In this document: positions 7,839 through 16,764 of the stretch, piece after piece
Position numbering within the stretch: position 1 is the first letter of the stretch
Layout: each line of letters begins with the position of its first letter
Assembly (NCBI RefSeq): GCF_014647255.1
Contig: NZ_BMOV01000006.1
Span: 124,001-188,000 of the forward strand
DNA from: Iodidimonas muriae
GTDB taxonomy: Bacteria; Pseudomonadota; Alphaproteobacteria; Sphingomonadales; Rhodothalassiaceae
Length of the DNA stretch: 64,000 nt
Direction of reading: 5' to 3'
Notes under the pieces: generated by a model
Seen by the model: only the letters and a program-made list of their open reading frames with translations
What the model was told of the DNA's origin: nothing
The model's database searches: none
Program-made: the position numbers and the translations under genes

Positions 7839-9695
7839 CTAGGCCGTTTCCCCTACGAAGCCATTTTCTTGCGATTGGTCCTTTGGCTGATACAAAGGCA
7901 GGGTGATGACGACCAGAGTCCCCGCCCCCGGATTGCTGCTCAGTGTCAGACTGCCGCCATGGAGCTCGATTATGCGTTTGGCCAAGGGCAATCCCAAACC
8001 AGACCCTTCAAAACGCCGGTTAAAGGTGCTGTCTGCTTGCGAGAAGGGTTCCATGATCCGCTCAACATCATCGGGATGAATACCGATCCCTTCGTCCTTG
8101 AAGCAGATCTTGTAAAAAGCGCCGTCTGCATAGCCGGTAATTGTTACGGTGCTTGGCCCGGGCGTGAATTTTACCGCATTGCACAATATATTGGTCAGCG
8201 CGCGCACAATCATATTGCGCTCCACATAAAGCGGCAGATCATCTTCGGAAAGATCGCGCACAATATCGATTTGCTTGTCTTGTGCTTTGGCCAAAGTCGG
8301 TTTCATCACATCATCCATCAGACCGGGGATGGCTTCCGGATGGCGATCAATATCTTCGATTTTATTGCCGATTTTGGTGAGATCCAAAATGGTTTCAACC
8401 AGATCCAGCAAGGTGTTTCCGGCGCTTGAAATGATGTCCATATAGGGCAAAAGAAGTTTTGGCTCGGCACCATTGTCGATCTTGTTTTTTATCAGCTCCG
8501 AAAAACCCAGAACCGCATTTAAAGGCGTCCTTAGTTCATGGCTCATATGGGCAAGAAAGTTCGATTTGGCCGAACTGGCCAATTCGATAGCTTGCAGGGC
8601 CTTCTTCAAGTCGATTTCGGCTGCGGTGCGCTTTTCGATTTCATGGCGCAGGGCATCATTGCTGTCCCCCAGCTCGCGGGTGCGTTCCTGCACCTTGCGG
8701 TCCAGCATTTCCATGGCGCGGGCGGTGGCTTCCACCTGATCGTTCAGCCGTGCGGTTTCGGCTTCCCGAAGGCGCTTTTCCGCTTCATTCTGGGCGCGTT
8801 CCATGCGCCGCTGGTTTTCATAAATCTCGCGGAAAACCTCTAGCGCATTGGCCATATCGCCGATTTCATCCCGGCGTTCACGCTCGGGGACAGACACATT
8901 GATATTGCCATCGGCAAGGGAACGCATGGCCTTTCGCAGCCGCCCCAAAGGCCGTGTGATGGAACTGTTCACCATGAGACCGGCGACACTTATGATCGTG
9001 GCCCCTAACAGAATGGCGAAGATCAGCTTGAATTTGATATCTTTGCGCATGCTTTGCGCTTCATCACGAAAGGCGATGGAGCGGGCGCGGGCAAATTCAT
9101 GGATGGCGTTGATTTTTTCGGTTAGATCGCGAACCAGTTTGATATTTTCGGTGGCAGTTAGCTGTTGCGCCTGCGTTTGGTCCCCTTCGATCAAATGTCC
9201 GGCAATGGTCAGATTAAGCTCGGAAAATTGCTTGAAAAGCGTGAAGGCGTCTTGTGCATCTTCTTGGTTCCCAAGGAACCGTTCTCGAATGATGGTGAAA
9301 TTTTGTCGTGCTCTTTTATGAGCGTTTTCCAAGGCTTCATATTTTACCAGCTTTTCATTGGTGCTTGCCGCCGATGCCATGGCCGAAAGATTGAGCTGCG
9401 CTTCTGTAATGTCGGCCCGGATTGCCATGGTGGCATTGCTGACCAGAAAGGGGTGCTGATAAGCTTGGTCCGTTATTTTTGAAAGCGCCTGAACTCCGAA
9501 ATAGGTTGCAAACGATAACCAGCCGAAAGCCAAAATGCCCAAGCCGTACCCAAGAAAAATGCGATGAATAATCCTCAAGTGAAAAGAATTGCTCGGTTTG
9601 CTGATCGCAGGGCTTGTCTGGGCTTGGGCGCTTGACTCTGCCTCGCTATTTTCTTGCGAGGCAGGGGGCGCGGTATTTTTAGGTGCCGTGGTCAC
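7839..9695 (-). CDS. Membrane sensor histidine kinase (orphan)
   Basis: A 618-residue two-component sensor. A cytoplasmic, Ser/Gln-rich N-terminus (1-40) precedes TM1 (about 43-70), a helical periplasmic domain (about 71-220) of four-helix-bundle character, TM2 (222-245), a HAMP linker (247-300) and a long coiled coil (300-370). The HisKA box SHELRTP holds phospho-acceptor H386; the ATPase domain shows an N box (N506), DEGIGI (534-539) and GSGLGL (565-570). No receiver domain is attached and no response regulator gene lies in the window, so the partner is elsewhere. The start is GTG with a GGAG site. Stimulus unknown. Confidence 0.92.
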   Translation of the reverse strand: MTTAPKNTAPPASQENSEAESSAQAQTSPAISKPSNSFHLRIIHRIFLGYGLGILAFGWLSFATYFGVQALSKITDQAYQHPFLVSNATMAIRADITEAQLNLSAMASAASTNEKLVKYEALENAHKRARQNFTIIRERFLGNQEDAQDAFTLFKQFSELNLTIAGHLIEGDQTQAQQLTATENIKLVRDLTEKINAIHEFARARSIAFRDEAQSMRKDIKFKLIFAILLGATIISVAGLMVNSSITRPLGRLRKAMRSLADGNINVSVPERERRDEIGDMANALEVFREIYENQRRMERAQNEAEKRLREAETARLNDQVEATARAMEMLDRKVQERTRELGDSNDALRHEIEKRTAAEIDLKKALQAIELASSAKSNFLAHMSHELRTPLNAVLGFSELIKNKIDNGAEPKLLLPYMDIISSAGNTLLDLVETILDLTKIGNKIEDIDRHPEAIPGLMDDVMKPTLAKAQDKQIDIVRDLSEDDLPLYVERNMIVRALTNILCNAVKFTPGPSTVTITGYADGAFYKICFKDEGIGIHPDDVERIMEPFSQADSTFNRRFEGSGLGLPLAKRIIELHGGSLTLSSNPGAGTLVVITLPLYQPKDQSQENGFVGETA

Positions 9696-10103
9696 TTAGT
9701 GTGTCTCCGTTCAAGCGGCCCCCGACGAGACGCGAATACAAGACTTCCCCACAAAGTCTTTATGCTCCTCTACAGATTATTCTTTGTCCTTCATATGCTT
9801 AAAATCTTAACAATCCGGCAAAATTCCTTCATATCGGCCCGTGTCGATATATTCATTAAATTTGAAAAATAATGTGACATATATTTATAGCATGGCTCAA
9901 TCATAGTTTTGTATTGAAAATGGGGATAATCGTCCTGTCGTACGGGAATTTTAGCATTTTCAAGACGATTGGACCCGACATGATCCCGCCATATCGGCTA
10001 TAATAGCCCTTCCGGTTTTTCATTTCCCTGATGTGGCTGGCCATGCTCTTGCGATCTTTCCCACCGCCATAGAATGCCCGTATTTGATAGATAAGCGACG
10101 CCC
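9696..10103. promoter_or_regulatory. AT-rich divergent region, kinase / small membrane protein
   Basis: 408 bp without a gene. It contains an AT-rich core (about 9770-9960), a short hairpin with arms AGACTT / AAGTCT at about 9740-9759, and a long inverted repeat at 9928-9970 (arms AATCGTC / GACGATT extended past one mismatch, roughly 23-base loop). A TATAAT box lies at 9999-10004 on the plus strand with CCGACA 18 bp upstream, a plausible promoter for the small gene at 10104. No function can be assigned to the long inverted repeat. Confidence 0.4.
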
Positions 10104-10328
10104 ATGAATCTGGATTTCAACCGTCTGAGGCGTCGGATGCCCAAGTCGCGCTCCATGAGAATCGCCGTGGGCGGTCTTCTCATGCTTGGTGGTGTGGGTG
10201 GAGTCTTGCCTATTTTGGGATTTTGGATGCTCCCCGCGGGTGTTTTTGTTTTATCTGTTGATTTTCCCCGAGTTCGCCGCTGGCGACGGCGGGTAACCAT
10301 TAAATTTTTGCGCAAAAGTCGGCGCTGA
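10104..10328 (+). CDS. Small membrane protein, PGPGW-like
   Basis: A 74-residue protein with a basic N-terminus (LRRRMPKSRSMR), one long hydrophobic segment or hairpin (about residues 19-50, GLLMLGGVGGVLPILGF then WMLPAGVFVLSVD) and a strongly basic C-terminus (RVRRWRRR). The pattern of a hydrophobic hairpin with a central G-F-W-M-x-P, then S-x-D-x-P and Arg clusters is familiar from small conserved alphaproteobacterial inner-membrane proteins related to the PGPGW family; function is unknown. The ribosome site is weak. It stands alone between the kinase and the autotransporter. The coding call is likely but rests on composition and family resemblance. Confidence 0.65.
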   Translation: MNLDFNRLRRRMPKSRSMRIAVGGLLMLGGVGGVLPILGFWMLPAGVFVLSVDFPRVRRWRRRVTIKFLRKSRR

Positions 10329-10507
10329 AAAGGTGTCTCTCTTTATGACAGCACTTGCTCAATGCACCTGTGCCGCTTATGAGGGTTCATGATTGCTTTT
10401 CCTGACAGTATCGGCCCGAAATCTGGAATATTGATCCATGGTCTTGAGTCTATGCTGTGGACCCGAATTTTTCCTGTAATTTCTCGATTGATGCGGAGCT
10501 GAGATCT

Positions 10508-13500
10508 GTGAGTGTAAAAGCCGGTACGACGACCCCCGATCATCAAAATACTGTCGCTTTAGGTGTGCGCCTGTCGCGGTATCTGTCGGTTCCTATGGCG
10601 AGCACAGCCTTGGGGCTTGTCATGTCGCTTCCTGCCTTTGCCCAAGAGGTGACCATTGATGACGATCGCACCAGCACGGTGCGGACCTCGACAGCCGATG
10701 GCGGCTCTCCCGGTGATGTGACCATAAGCCCCAGCGGATCGATCACCGTCGAGGACGGGACTGCTGTGGTCATTGATAGCTCCAATTTGTTGGTTATTAA
10801 CGGGGTTGTGGAATCCACCGACCGGGTGGGCGGTGTTGGCATTGATGTCTTGACCGGTGACAACGGGATCACATCGGGGATCGAACTTTCCGGTATTATC
10901 GCGCTGGACGGTGATTTCCAGGACAATGAGGAAGTGGTGGGCGGCCCCAATGTCGGGATCAGACTGGGCGGGGCCGGAACATTCACTGGCAATATCACCA
11001 GCAATAGTGGCAGTGAGATTGTTGTATTTGGCACGGACAGTGTGGGGCTGGACCTTGGGTCTGCGGTGGACGGCTCCATAAGCCTTGGTGGCACATTGGC
11101 GGTTCAAGGTGAAAATTCCATTGGCCTTGCCGTGCGCTCCAGCGTCAGTGGTGACATTGAAAATTCCGGTTCTATTCAGGGGGTTTCCTTTGGGGGTGAA
11201 ACCGGGATGTTGATTGAAGGTGCCGTTTCAGGCAGTGTTTTAAATCTTGGCGCGATCACCACTGGGCGCAATCAGATTTTCGATAATGATTTTAATGTTT
11301 TGCCGCAGGAATCCGGCGGCCCCGGCGTGTTTATTGCCGCCGATGTGGCGCGGGGCTTTGTGAATGGCCCGCCGGTGATTCCCGAAGATCCCGACGAGGA
11401 TGGTGATGGCATTGTCGATCTGATTCCGGGCACCGGTGCTACGATTGCTGCCCGTGGAGATGGCAAGGCCGTTGTGATTTCTGCGACCCGCAGCGATGGC
11501 AGTATGGGGGATGTCACCCTTGGGGCTTTCGGGACAGGCGATGAAGCTTTCGGGTTTATCAATCGCGGCACGCTTCAAGCCGATAGTCAGGAAACCAACT
11601 TTGTTGTCAATACCGTTCGCATTGAAGGGGCGCAATCCGGGTCCGATATTTTCCAGACCACACTGGAAGGCGGCTTTTTAAACGATACGGCCGGGGTTAT
11701 TCGCTCGGATTCTATCGATCAATCAGCGACCTCCATCAGCGTGGGCAGCCACACTATTTTGCCGCTGTTCCAAAATAATGGCACGATTACCGCTCAATCC
11801 ACGCGCACCAGTGATGATAGCAATTCCGATGGGGTACAAGATACATTCGGCCCCGGTGGTGACGCCTTTGGCATTGTGTTTGAAGAAAATGTCTCTGTCG
11901 ATCGCATCGTCAATACAGGGTCGATTTTGGTTTCTGCCGCCGGTGAGACCAGTGTGGCGCGCGCTATTCTCGATTTGTCGGGCAATGTGACGGTGTTCGA
12001 AAATAGCGGCATCCTTTCCGCCAATACGCCAAGCAATCCGTCGGGATTGCGGATTGCTGCCGATTTCTCCCGATCCACATCGGATATGACGCTGACCAAT
12101 AGTGGAACGATCTTTGGTGATGTGTTGTTGGGGGCGGGGAACGATATTTTCTCTATGGATGGCGGAACGCTGACGGGTGCTCTTGACTTTGGAGCCGGGC
12201 AGAACCGCTTTACTCTGGCCAATGAAGCGCTTTTCTCCGGCGCTTTATCGGGAGAAGATATCGATCTTGTCGTCTCGAACTCGAGCTTTGCCACCACCAA
12301 TATCGGCACAACCAATGTCCGCACAGCACGATTCGAAGATGGCTCGGAATTGATCCTATCCTTGCAAGGAAATGCCCTCAATGAAGGTGCGCTGATTGCA
12401 TCGGGCGATGTGACCATTGGCGCGGATACGATGATCGACCCGAATTTCTTTGCCTTTCCTGCCACGGGCACGCCTTTGGTGCTTATTTCCGCCGATCAGT
12501 TGATTTTGGGCGATAGTCTGGAAAATCTGAATCTGCAGCTTGGCCTTTCTTCGATCATTTTCGAACAATCCTTGGGATTGCAATCCGGTGATCGGGATGA
12601 ATTGGTTGTCAATTTGCGGCGTCGCACAGCTGAGGAAATTGGGTTGAGCAGGCGGCGTGGGGCACTTTTTGAAGCCTCGATTGCCGGTCTGCAGGGCGAT
12701 AACGAACTGGGCGGGGCCATTGCCAATCTGGAGACGAAAGAATCTCTGGAAAGTGTTCTGGATCAGGTCGCGCCGGAAGCAGGTGAAATGCCGCGTTATT
12801 CCGCTGTCACCAACCAATCCATGGCCTTGGGGATTTTGTCGCAGCGCTTTTCTTCCTTGCGGAAAGATGATGGGGTGGAATTTGCCAATTCTGCCCGTTT
12901 GGCGCGGGCGTCGGCCCGTCGTTCCCGCGAGGTGTCTACCAATGGGCTGAATGTCTGGCTGCAAGAAATCGGCTATGTGGCAAACCGCGATACGGTGGAT
13001 GATGTCACGGGTTTTGATGGTGAAACGGTGGGCTTTGCGGCCGGCATCGACAAGCCGCTTTTTAATCTGGATGCGCTTGGCTTCAGCATCATGCAAACGG
13101 TGGGTGATTATAGCGATGATCTTGCCGGGAAAGACGAGTTCGACGTTTTATCCACCCAGTTCAATGTCTATGGCAGCTATTCCACGGGAGGGTTTTTCGT
13201 GGACGCCATCGGCACTTTCGCATTCATGAGCTTTGACCGGACGCGGTTGATTGAATTCGATGATTTAAGCCGCGAATTGGAATCCGATTGGAATGCCACG
13301 CAGTTCGGTGCCAGCGCCCAGGCCGGTTATCGTATGAAATTTGGCCGCTATGGGCTGACCGCTGCGGGGAATATCAATTATGTGAAGCTGGATGAAGATG
13401 GCTATACGGAAGTGGCCACCAGCGGATCAGGGTTCGAGGTGGACGATCGCAAGACCACATCCTTCCGTGCCGGAGCCACGCTGGCTTTGGATGCGCTGTT

Positions 13501-13774
13501 CGCCATGGGCGATGACCTGAAGATAATGCCCACCATTCGCGCCGGTTATCTGACAGAACTCAGCGATGACGAGATTGAAACCCGTGCCCGCTTTGCAGCA
13601 GGTGGCGACAGTTTCCTGAGCACAACGCCGGTGGCGCTGGATGATACGGTGATCGGGGGTGTTGGGCTGGTGTTTTTGACAGACAGCATCAATGTGTCGT
13701 TCAACTATGATCAGGAAAGAGCCAGCGATTTCATTTCGCACACAGGATCCTTGACGGTCCGGATCAAATTCTGA
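10508..13774 (+). CDS. Autotransporter (type V secretion), beta-helix passenger
   Basis: About 1088 residues. I start at GTG 10508, which has a GGAG site 9 bases upstream; a GTG at 10457 is in frame but lacks one. A long signal peptide ends at a probable A-F-A cleavage site before QEV. The passenger is rich in short Gly/Asn/Val beta-helix-like repeats of the GSI..NSG type. Two acidic loops resemble calcium-binding D-x-D-x-D-G motifs (DPDEDGDGIVD near 11390-11420; DDSNSDGVQD near 11810-11840). The last roughly 270 residues form a 12-strand-type autotransporter beta-barrel ending in the aromatic residue F. No cysteine cluster or protease triad is obvious. Probably a surface adhesin or structural protein; its ligand is unknown. 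Confidence 0.9.
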   Translation: MSVKAGTTTPDHQNTVALGVRLSRYLSVPMASTALGLVMSLPAFAQEVTIDDDRTSTVRTSTADGGSPGDVTISPSGSITVEDGTAVVIDSSNLLVINGVVESTDRVGGVGIDVLTGDNGITSGIELSGIIALDGDFQDNEEVVGGPNVGIRLGGAGTFTGNITSNSGSEIVVFGTDSVGLDLGSAVDGSISLGGTLAVQGENSIGLAVRSSVSGDIENSGSIQGVSFGGETGMLIEGAVSGSVLNLGAITTGRNQIFDNDFNVLPQESGGPGVFIAADVARGFVNGPPVIPEDPDEDGDGIVDLIPGTGATIAARGDGKAVVISATRSDGSMGDVTLGAFGTGDEAFGFINRGTLQADSQETNFVVNTVRIEGAQSGSDIFQTTLEGGFLNDTAGVIRSDSIDQSATSISVGSHTILPLFQNNGTITAQSTRTSDDSNSDGVQDTFGPGGDAFGIVFEENVSVDRIVNTGSILVSAAGETSVARAILDLSGNVTVFENSGILSANTPSNPSGLRIAADFSRSTSDMTLTNSGTIFGDVLLGAGNDIFSMDGGTLTGALDFGAGQNRFTLANEALFSGALSGEDIDLVVSNSSFATTNIGTTNVRTARFEDGSELILSLQGNALNEGALIASGDVTIGADTMIDPNFFAFPATGTPLVLISADQLILGDSLENLNLQLGLSSIIFEQSLGLQSGDRDELVVNLRRRTAEEIGLSRRRGALFEASIAGLQGDNELGGAIANLETKESLESVLDQVAPEAGEMPRYSAVTNQSMALGILSQRFSSLRKDDGVEFANSARLARASARRSREVSTNGLNVWLQEIGYVANRDTVDDVTGFDGETVGFAAGIDKPLFNLDALGFSIMQTVGDYSDDLAGKDEFDVLSTQFNVYGSYSTGGFFVDAIGTFAFMSFDRTRLIEFDDLSRELESDWNATQFGASAQAGYRMKFGRYGLTAAGNINYVKLDEDGYTEVATSGSGFEVDDRKTTSFRAGATLALDALFAMGDDLKIMPTIRAGYLTELSDDEIETRARFAAGGDSFLSTTPVALDDTVIGGVGLVFLTDSINVSFNYDQERASDFISHTGSLTVRIKF

Positions 13775-13889
13775 TCCGAAAACCGACATGCGGGTCGGGT
13801 TCAGGGTTTCATCAGCTGCGATGATCCGCTAAACAACGGGATGAACCTCGATTTTTGATTGTCGCACGAATGCGGTACAGGAGTTTGCA

Positions 13890-14000
13890 ATGGACACTGA
13901 AGAGCACGAACGGACATTTGATGGCTTTGTCAAACTAAGTAAGTGGGTGGCCATAGCTTCGGTCATCGTTCTTTCCGCCATGGCAATTTTTCTGGTCTGA
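13890..14000 (+). CDS. aa3-type cytochrome c oxidase subunit IV-like peptide
   Basis: A 36-residue gene preceded by an AGGAG site 7 bases from its ATG. The peptide has an acidic, polar start (MDTEEHERTFDGFVK) and one membrane helix (WVAIASVIVLSAMAIFLV). The T-F-x-G-F-x-K-x-x-K-W pattern before the helix is that of the small bacterial aa3 CoxIV family, a structural subunit bound to the oxidase core in the inner membrane. No other oxidase gene is near, so it is an orphan member here. Tiny size limits certainty, but motif, ribosome site and topology agree. Confidence 0.72.
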   Translation: MDTEEHERTFDGFVKLSKWVAIASVIVLSAMAIFLV

Positions 14001-14111
14001 GCGGCTGTTCTGACGGTTGGGAAAAGGCTCCCTTTTTCCCGGACTATCCGTCTTTGAATTGAACATTTGACGATCGAACACAGTTTTTAAAATCCTTGAA
14101 AAGGGGGCATC

Positions 14112-14618
14112 ATGGCATCCAGTTTGAATAAGGTCATGCTGATCGGAAATCTTGGGCGCGATCCTGAGGTTCGTACGCTAAACGATGGATCACCGGTGGT
14201 TAATCTGGCCATTGCCACATCGGAAACATGGCGTGATAAATCGAGCGGTGAACGCCGGGAGCGCACGGAGTGGCACCGGGTTGTGATCTTCAATGAAAAT
14301 CTTGCCAAGGTGGCGCAAAATTATCTGCGCAAAGGCAGCAAGGTCTATATTGAAGGCCAGCTGCAAACGAGGAAATGGCAAGATCGCGACGGGGTGGAAA
14401 AATATACCACTGAAATCGTTTTGCAGCGTTTCCGTGGTGAGTTGACCATGCTGGATAGCCGTGGTGGTGGTGAAGGCGGCGGTCGCTCTTCGGGCGGTGA
14501 TTATGGTGCTGGCGCTTATGGCGGGGGCGGCAATGATTATGGCTCAGCGGGCGACCAAACCGGTCAAGCTGGCCAAAGCGGCCCATCTGGCGATCTGGAT
14601 GACGATATCCCGTTCTAA
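14112..14618 (+). CDS. ssb: Single-stranded DNA-binding protein
   Basis: SSB, 168 residues, coats single-stranded DNA and recruits repair and replication partners. The OB fold covers about residues 1-110 (start [19 protein letters not shown], then TEWHRVV and [15 protein letters not shown]). A Gly-rich flexible linker follows, and the protein ends in DDDIPF, the acidic tip that binds partner proteins. The gene is single, convergent with the exported protein at 14632, only 13 bp away and without an obvious terminator. Direct GAAC repeats 50 bases upstream have the wrong spacing for an SOS box. Confidence 0.97.
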   Translation: MASSLNKVMLIGNLGRDPEVRTLNDGSPVVNLAIATSETWRDKSSGERRERTEWHRVVIFNENLAKVAQNYLRKGSKVYIEGQLQTRKWQDRDGVEKYTTEIVLQRFRGELTMLDSRGGGEGGGRSSGGDYGAGAYGGGGNDYGSAGDQTGQAGQSGPSGDLDDDIPF

Positions 14619-14631
14619 TCGGGCAAGAAAT

Positions 14632-15213
14632 TTAATCTGAGAGCGGTTTATAAAGACCGTCGAACCACGGGGACCAGCCTGTGTTCGGCGGTCCGTTTTT
14701 TATTTCGAAAAACTGACAAACGCTGCCATCCTTATTGGCGGTCCAGGTGCCGCGAAAAGGCGATTTTATGCCTGAATAGGGCTGTAAAAACCCTTCCAAT
14801 TGCATCACTCCGGGTTTTATCAAGCTGCCGGATATGTCGATCAGGTAGCCCGGAGCCGCGATCCAGATTTGTCGCCATTTGCGACTGGTAGGGTCATAAT
14901 AAGTGAGGCTTTCTCCGCTGCCGCCACTTTGTGCTGTCCAATGCTCCAAAAGCGCACAGCCCCCCTTGAGTTTTTCAATGTGATTTGTACCGGCAAGGAT
15001 GTGATCATTGGCACGGTCCAAAACCTGCCAATGACCCAGCCAGAAATCGAATTGGGAAAACTCCGGCGCGTCGCAGATATTTTGCACAGGGGCAGGCACG
15101 GTAGATGAAGGAGATACGTTTTTCTGTCCCGTATTGATTTCCGAGGCGCCCATGAGGAAAAACACAGATCCAAATATCGCCCCGGCCATGCGAGAAAAAG
15201 CCATACTGCCCAT
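14632..15213 (-). CDS. Exported FDFWLG-type protein (DUF1579-like)
   Basis: A 193-residue protein with an N-terminal hydrophobic segment (about residues 5-24) that looks like a signal peptide. The mature part contains FDFWLGHWQV, GTNHIEKLKGGCALLEHWT, YYDPTSRKWRQIWI and a closing FDGLYKP. This signature recurs in small beta-barrel proteins annotated as DUF1579-like or hypothetical; their role is not established. The ATG has a GGAG site 8 bases upstream. It is transcribed alone, converging with ssb and divergent from the DUF4139 gene. Calycin-like fold and export are inferences. Confidence 0.7.
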   Translation of the reverse strand: MGSMAFSRMAGAIFGSVFFLMGASEINTGQKNVSPSSTVPAPVQNICDAPEFSQFDFWLGHWQVLDRANDHILAGTNHIEKLKGGCALLEHWTAQSGGSGESLTYYDPTSRKWRQIWIAAPGYLIDISGSLIKPGVMQLEGFLQPYSGIKSPFRGTWTANKDGSVCQFFEIKNGPPNTGWSPWFDGLYKPLSD

Positions 15214-15326
15214 GATCCGGTCTCCATTGTTTTCAGCCGCGCGATGATCAGTGTCTCGCTATGACTTGCTCATGTCCAGTTCATCCTGCCATTGTCATAG
15301 TAAGGCAAAGGAACAGGAGAATGGGA

Positions 15327-16748
15327 ATGAAACGCAGTCTTTTGATATCAGTGGCCCTGACAATGCTAACGCCGGCGGTGCTGGCAAACCCGGACCACCG
15401 GACAATAGATGCCGATAGCCGTACCGACCTGTCCCTGACCATTTATAACAATAATTTGGCGCTTGTTCGTGATGAGCGGGACATCACAGTGACGTCCGGC
15501 CAAACGCAGCTGGAATTTTCAGGGATTTCCACACAAATTCAGCCCCAAACCGTTCTTTTCTATGGCCGCGATTTGCAGGTGATGGAACAAAATTTTGATG
15601 CCAATCTTCTGACCCCGCAATCCTTGTTGGAAAATGCTGTGGGTGAAAGGGTGAAAATTTACCGTTCCCATCCTGAAACCGGGGAAGATAAAGTGCTGGA
15701 TGCCCGCATCTTGTCGGCAAGGGGTGGCGTGGTGCTTGAGGTGGATGGACGCATTGAATTTCTCAATGAATTGCCCGGTCGGGTGGTGTTTCAAAATATC
15801 CCAAACTATTTGCATGTGGAGCCGGTTCTTTCCCTGCTGATTAACAGCAAAAAGTCCGGCGATCGCACAGTGGCCCTTAATTATCTGAGTGGCGGCATGT
15901 CCTGGTCGGCGGATTATGTGGGGATCTTGTCGGAGGATGAACGCAGCCTTGACCTTCAAGGCTGGGCTAGCATCGTCAATAGTAGTGGCGTGGATTTCAC
16001 AGAAGCCTCCATTCAGCTTGCCGCAGGCGAGATCAACCGGATCAATCGCGGAAATAATGTGGGCCGCTTTTTGGCAGCAAAGACAATGGAAAGCCGGGCG
16101 CAGATGGATATGGTCCAGATGGAACAAAGCGCTTTGGCCGATATGCATCTTTATGAGGTGCCGCAAAAAACCACTTTGGTGGATCAACAGACAAAGCAAA
16201 TTGCCTTGATCCAAAAGCCAAAAATATCGGCCAGAAAAACCTACCGCTATGTGACATCCAATTTCCAAAGCATGGACAAAGCCGTTTCCGTGGATATGGC
16301 CTTGCACTTTGATAATGCAAAAGCATCAGGGGCAGGGGAGCCATTACCCGCCGGCGTTTTGCGGATTTACACCAGGGATGCGGATGGGCGGTTACAGTTC
16401 ATTGGCGAAGATAATCTTAACCACACACCCGTTGACGGGGAGGTGGTCGCCCAATTGGGAAAAGCCTTTGATGTGACCATTCAGCCAACCACTGTGGACC
16501 ACAAAGTGTTGGAAAACACCCGTGACCGCAGCGTTCACAGCTACACCCAGCGCTATCTTGTAAAAAACAGGAAAGACAAAGCCGTAACGGTGGAGATTGA
16601 CCAGAAAATCTATGCGACTGGCTGGAAAATCCTGAAAGAATCGCAAGCTCATAGCGAGAAAACAGCGCAAAAGATTCTATGGAAACTGGACGTTCCGGCA
16701 TCGGGTGAAGCCATATTGGAATTTATGGTGGAGGTTGAGGCGCGTTAA
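15327..16748 (+). CDS. Exported DUF4139 protein
   Basis: A 473-residue exported protein. The start is placed at ATG 15327: AGGAG lies 7 bases upstream, and it begins a standard signal peptide (MKRSLLISVALTMLTPAVLA, cleavage before NP). The in-frame ATG at 15321 is too close to the ribosome site. The mature part has an N-terminal beta domain (IYNNNLALVRDER, then LEFSGIS) and a C-terminal DUF4139 domain (LNYLSGGMSWSADYVG, YVTSNFQSMD, RYLVKNRKDKAVTVEI). Members are predicted to be periplasmic or outer-membrane-associated beta proteins of unknown function. A compact bidirectional terminator overlaps its stop codon. Confidence 0.85.
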   Translation: MKRSLLISVALTMLTPAVLANPDHRTIDADSRTDLSLTIYNNNLALVRDERDITVTSGQTQLEFSGISTQIQPQTVLFYGRDLQVMEQNFDANLLTPQSLLENAVGERVKIYRSHPETGEDKVLDARILSARGGVVLEVDGRIEFLNELPGRVVFQNIPNYLHVEPVLSLLINSKKSGDRTVALNYLSGGMSWSADYVGILSEDERSLDLQGWASIVNSSGVDFTEASIQLAAGEINRINRGNNVGRFLAAKTMESRAQMDMVQMEQSALADMHLYEVPQKTTLVDQQTKQIALIQKPKISARKTYRYVTSNFQSMDKAVSVDMALHFDNAKASGAGEPLPAGVLRIYTRDADGRLQFIGEDNLNHTPVDGEVVAQLGKAFDVTIQPTTVDHKVLENTRDRSVHSYTQRYLVKNRKDKAVTVEIDQKIYATGWKILKESQAHSEKTAQKILWKLDVPASGEAILEFMVEVEAR

Positions 16749-16764
16749 AAGCGGACCGCTTTTA
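16746..16764. terminator. Bidirectional terminator between DUF4139 gene and cfa
   Basis: Perfect 8-base arms AAAAGCGG (16747-16754) and CCGCTTTT (16756-16763) form a hairpin with A- and T-ends on both sides. The element overlaps both stop codons (16746-16748 plus, 16762-16764 minus). It could stop both converging transcripts. Confidence 0.65.

Noticed and set aside
14061-14079. GAAC direct repeats upstream of ssb as an SOS (LexA) box
   Set aside because: The alphaproteobacterial LexA box needs GAAC or GTTC pairs with a 7-base gap; here the gap is 11 bases.
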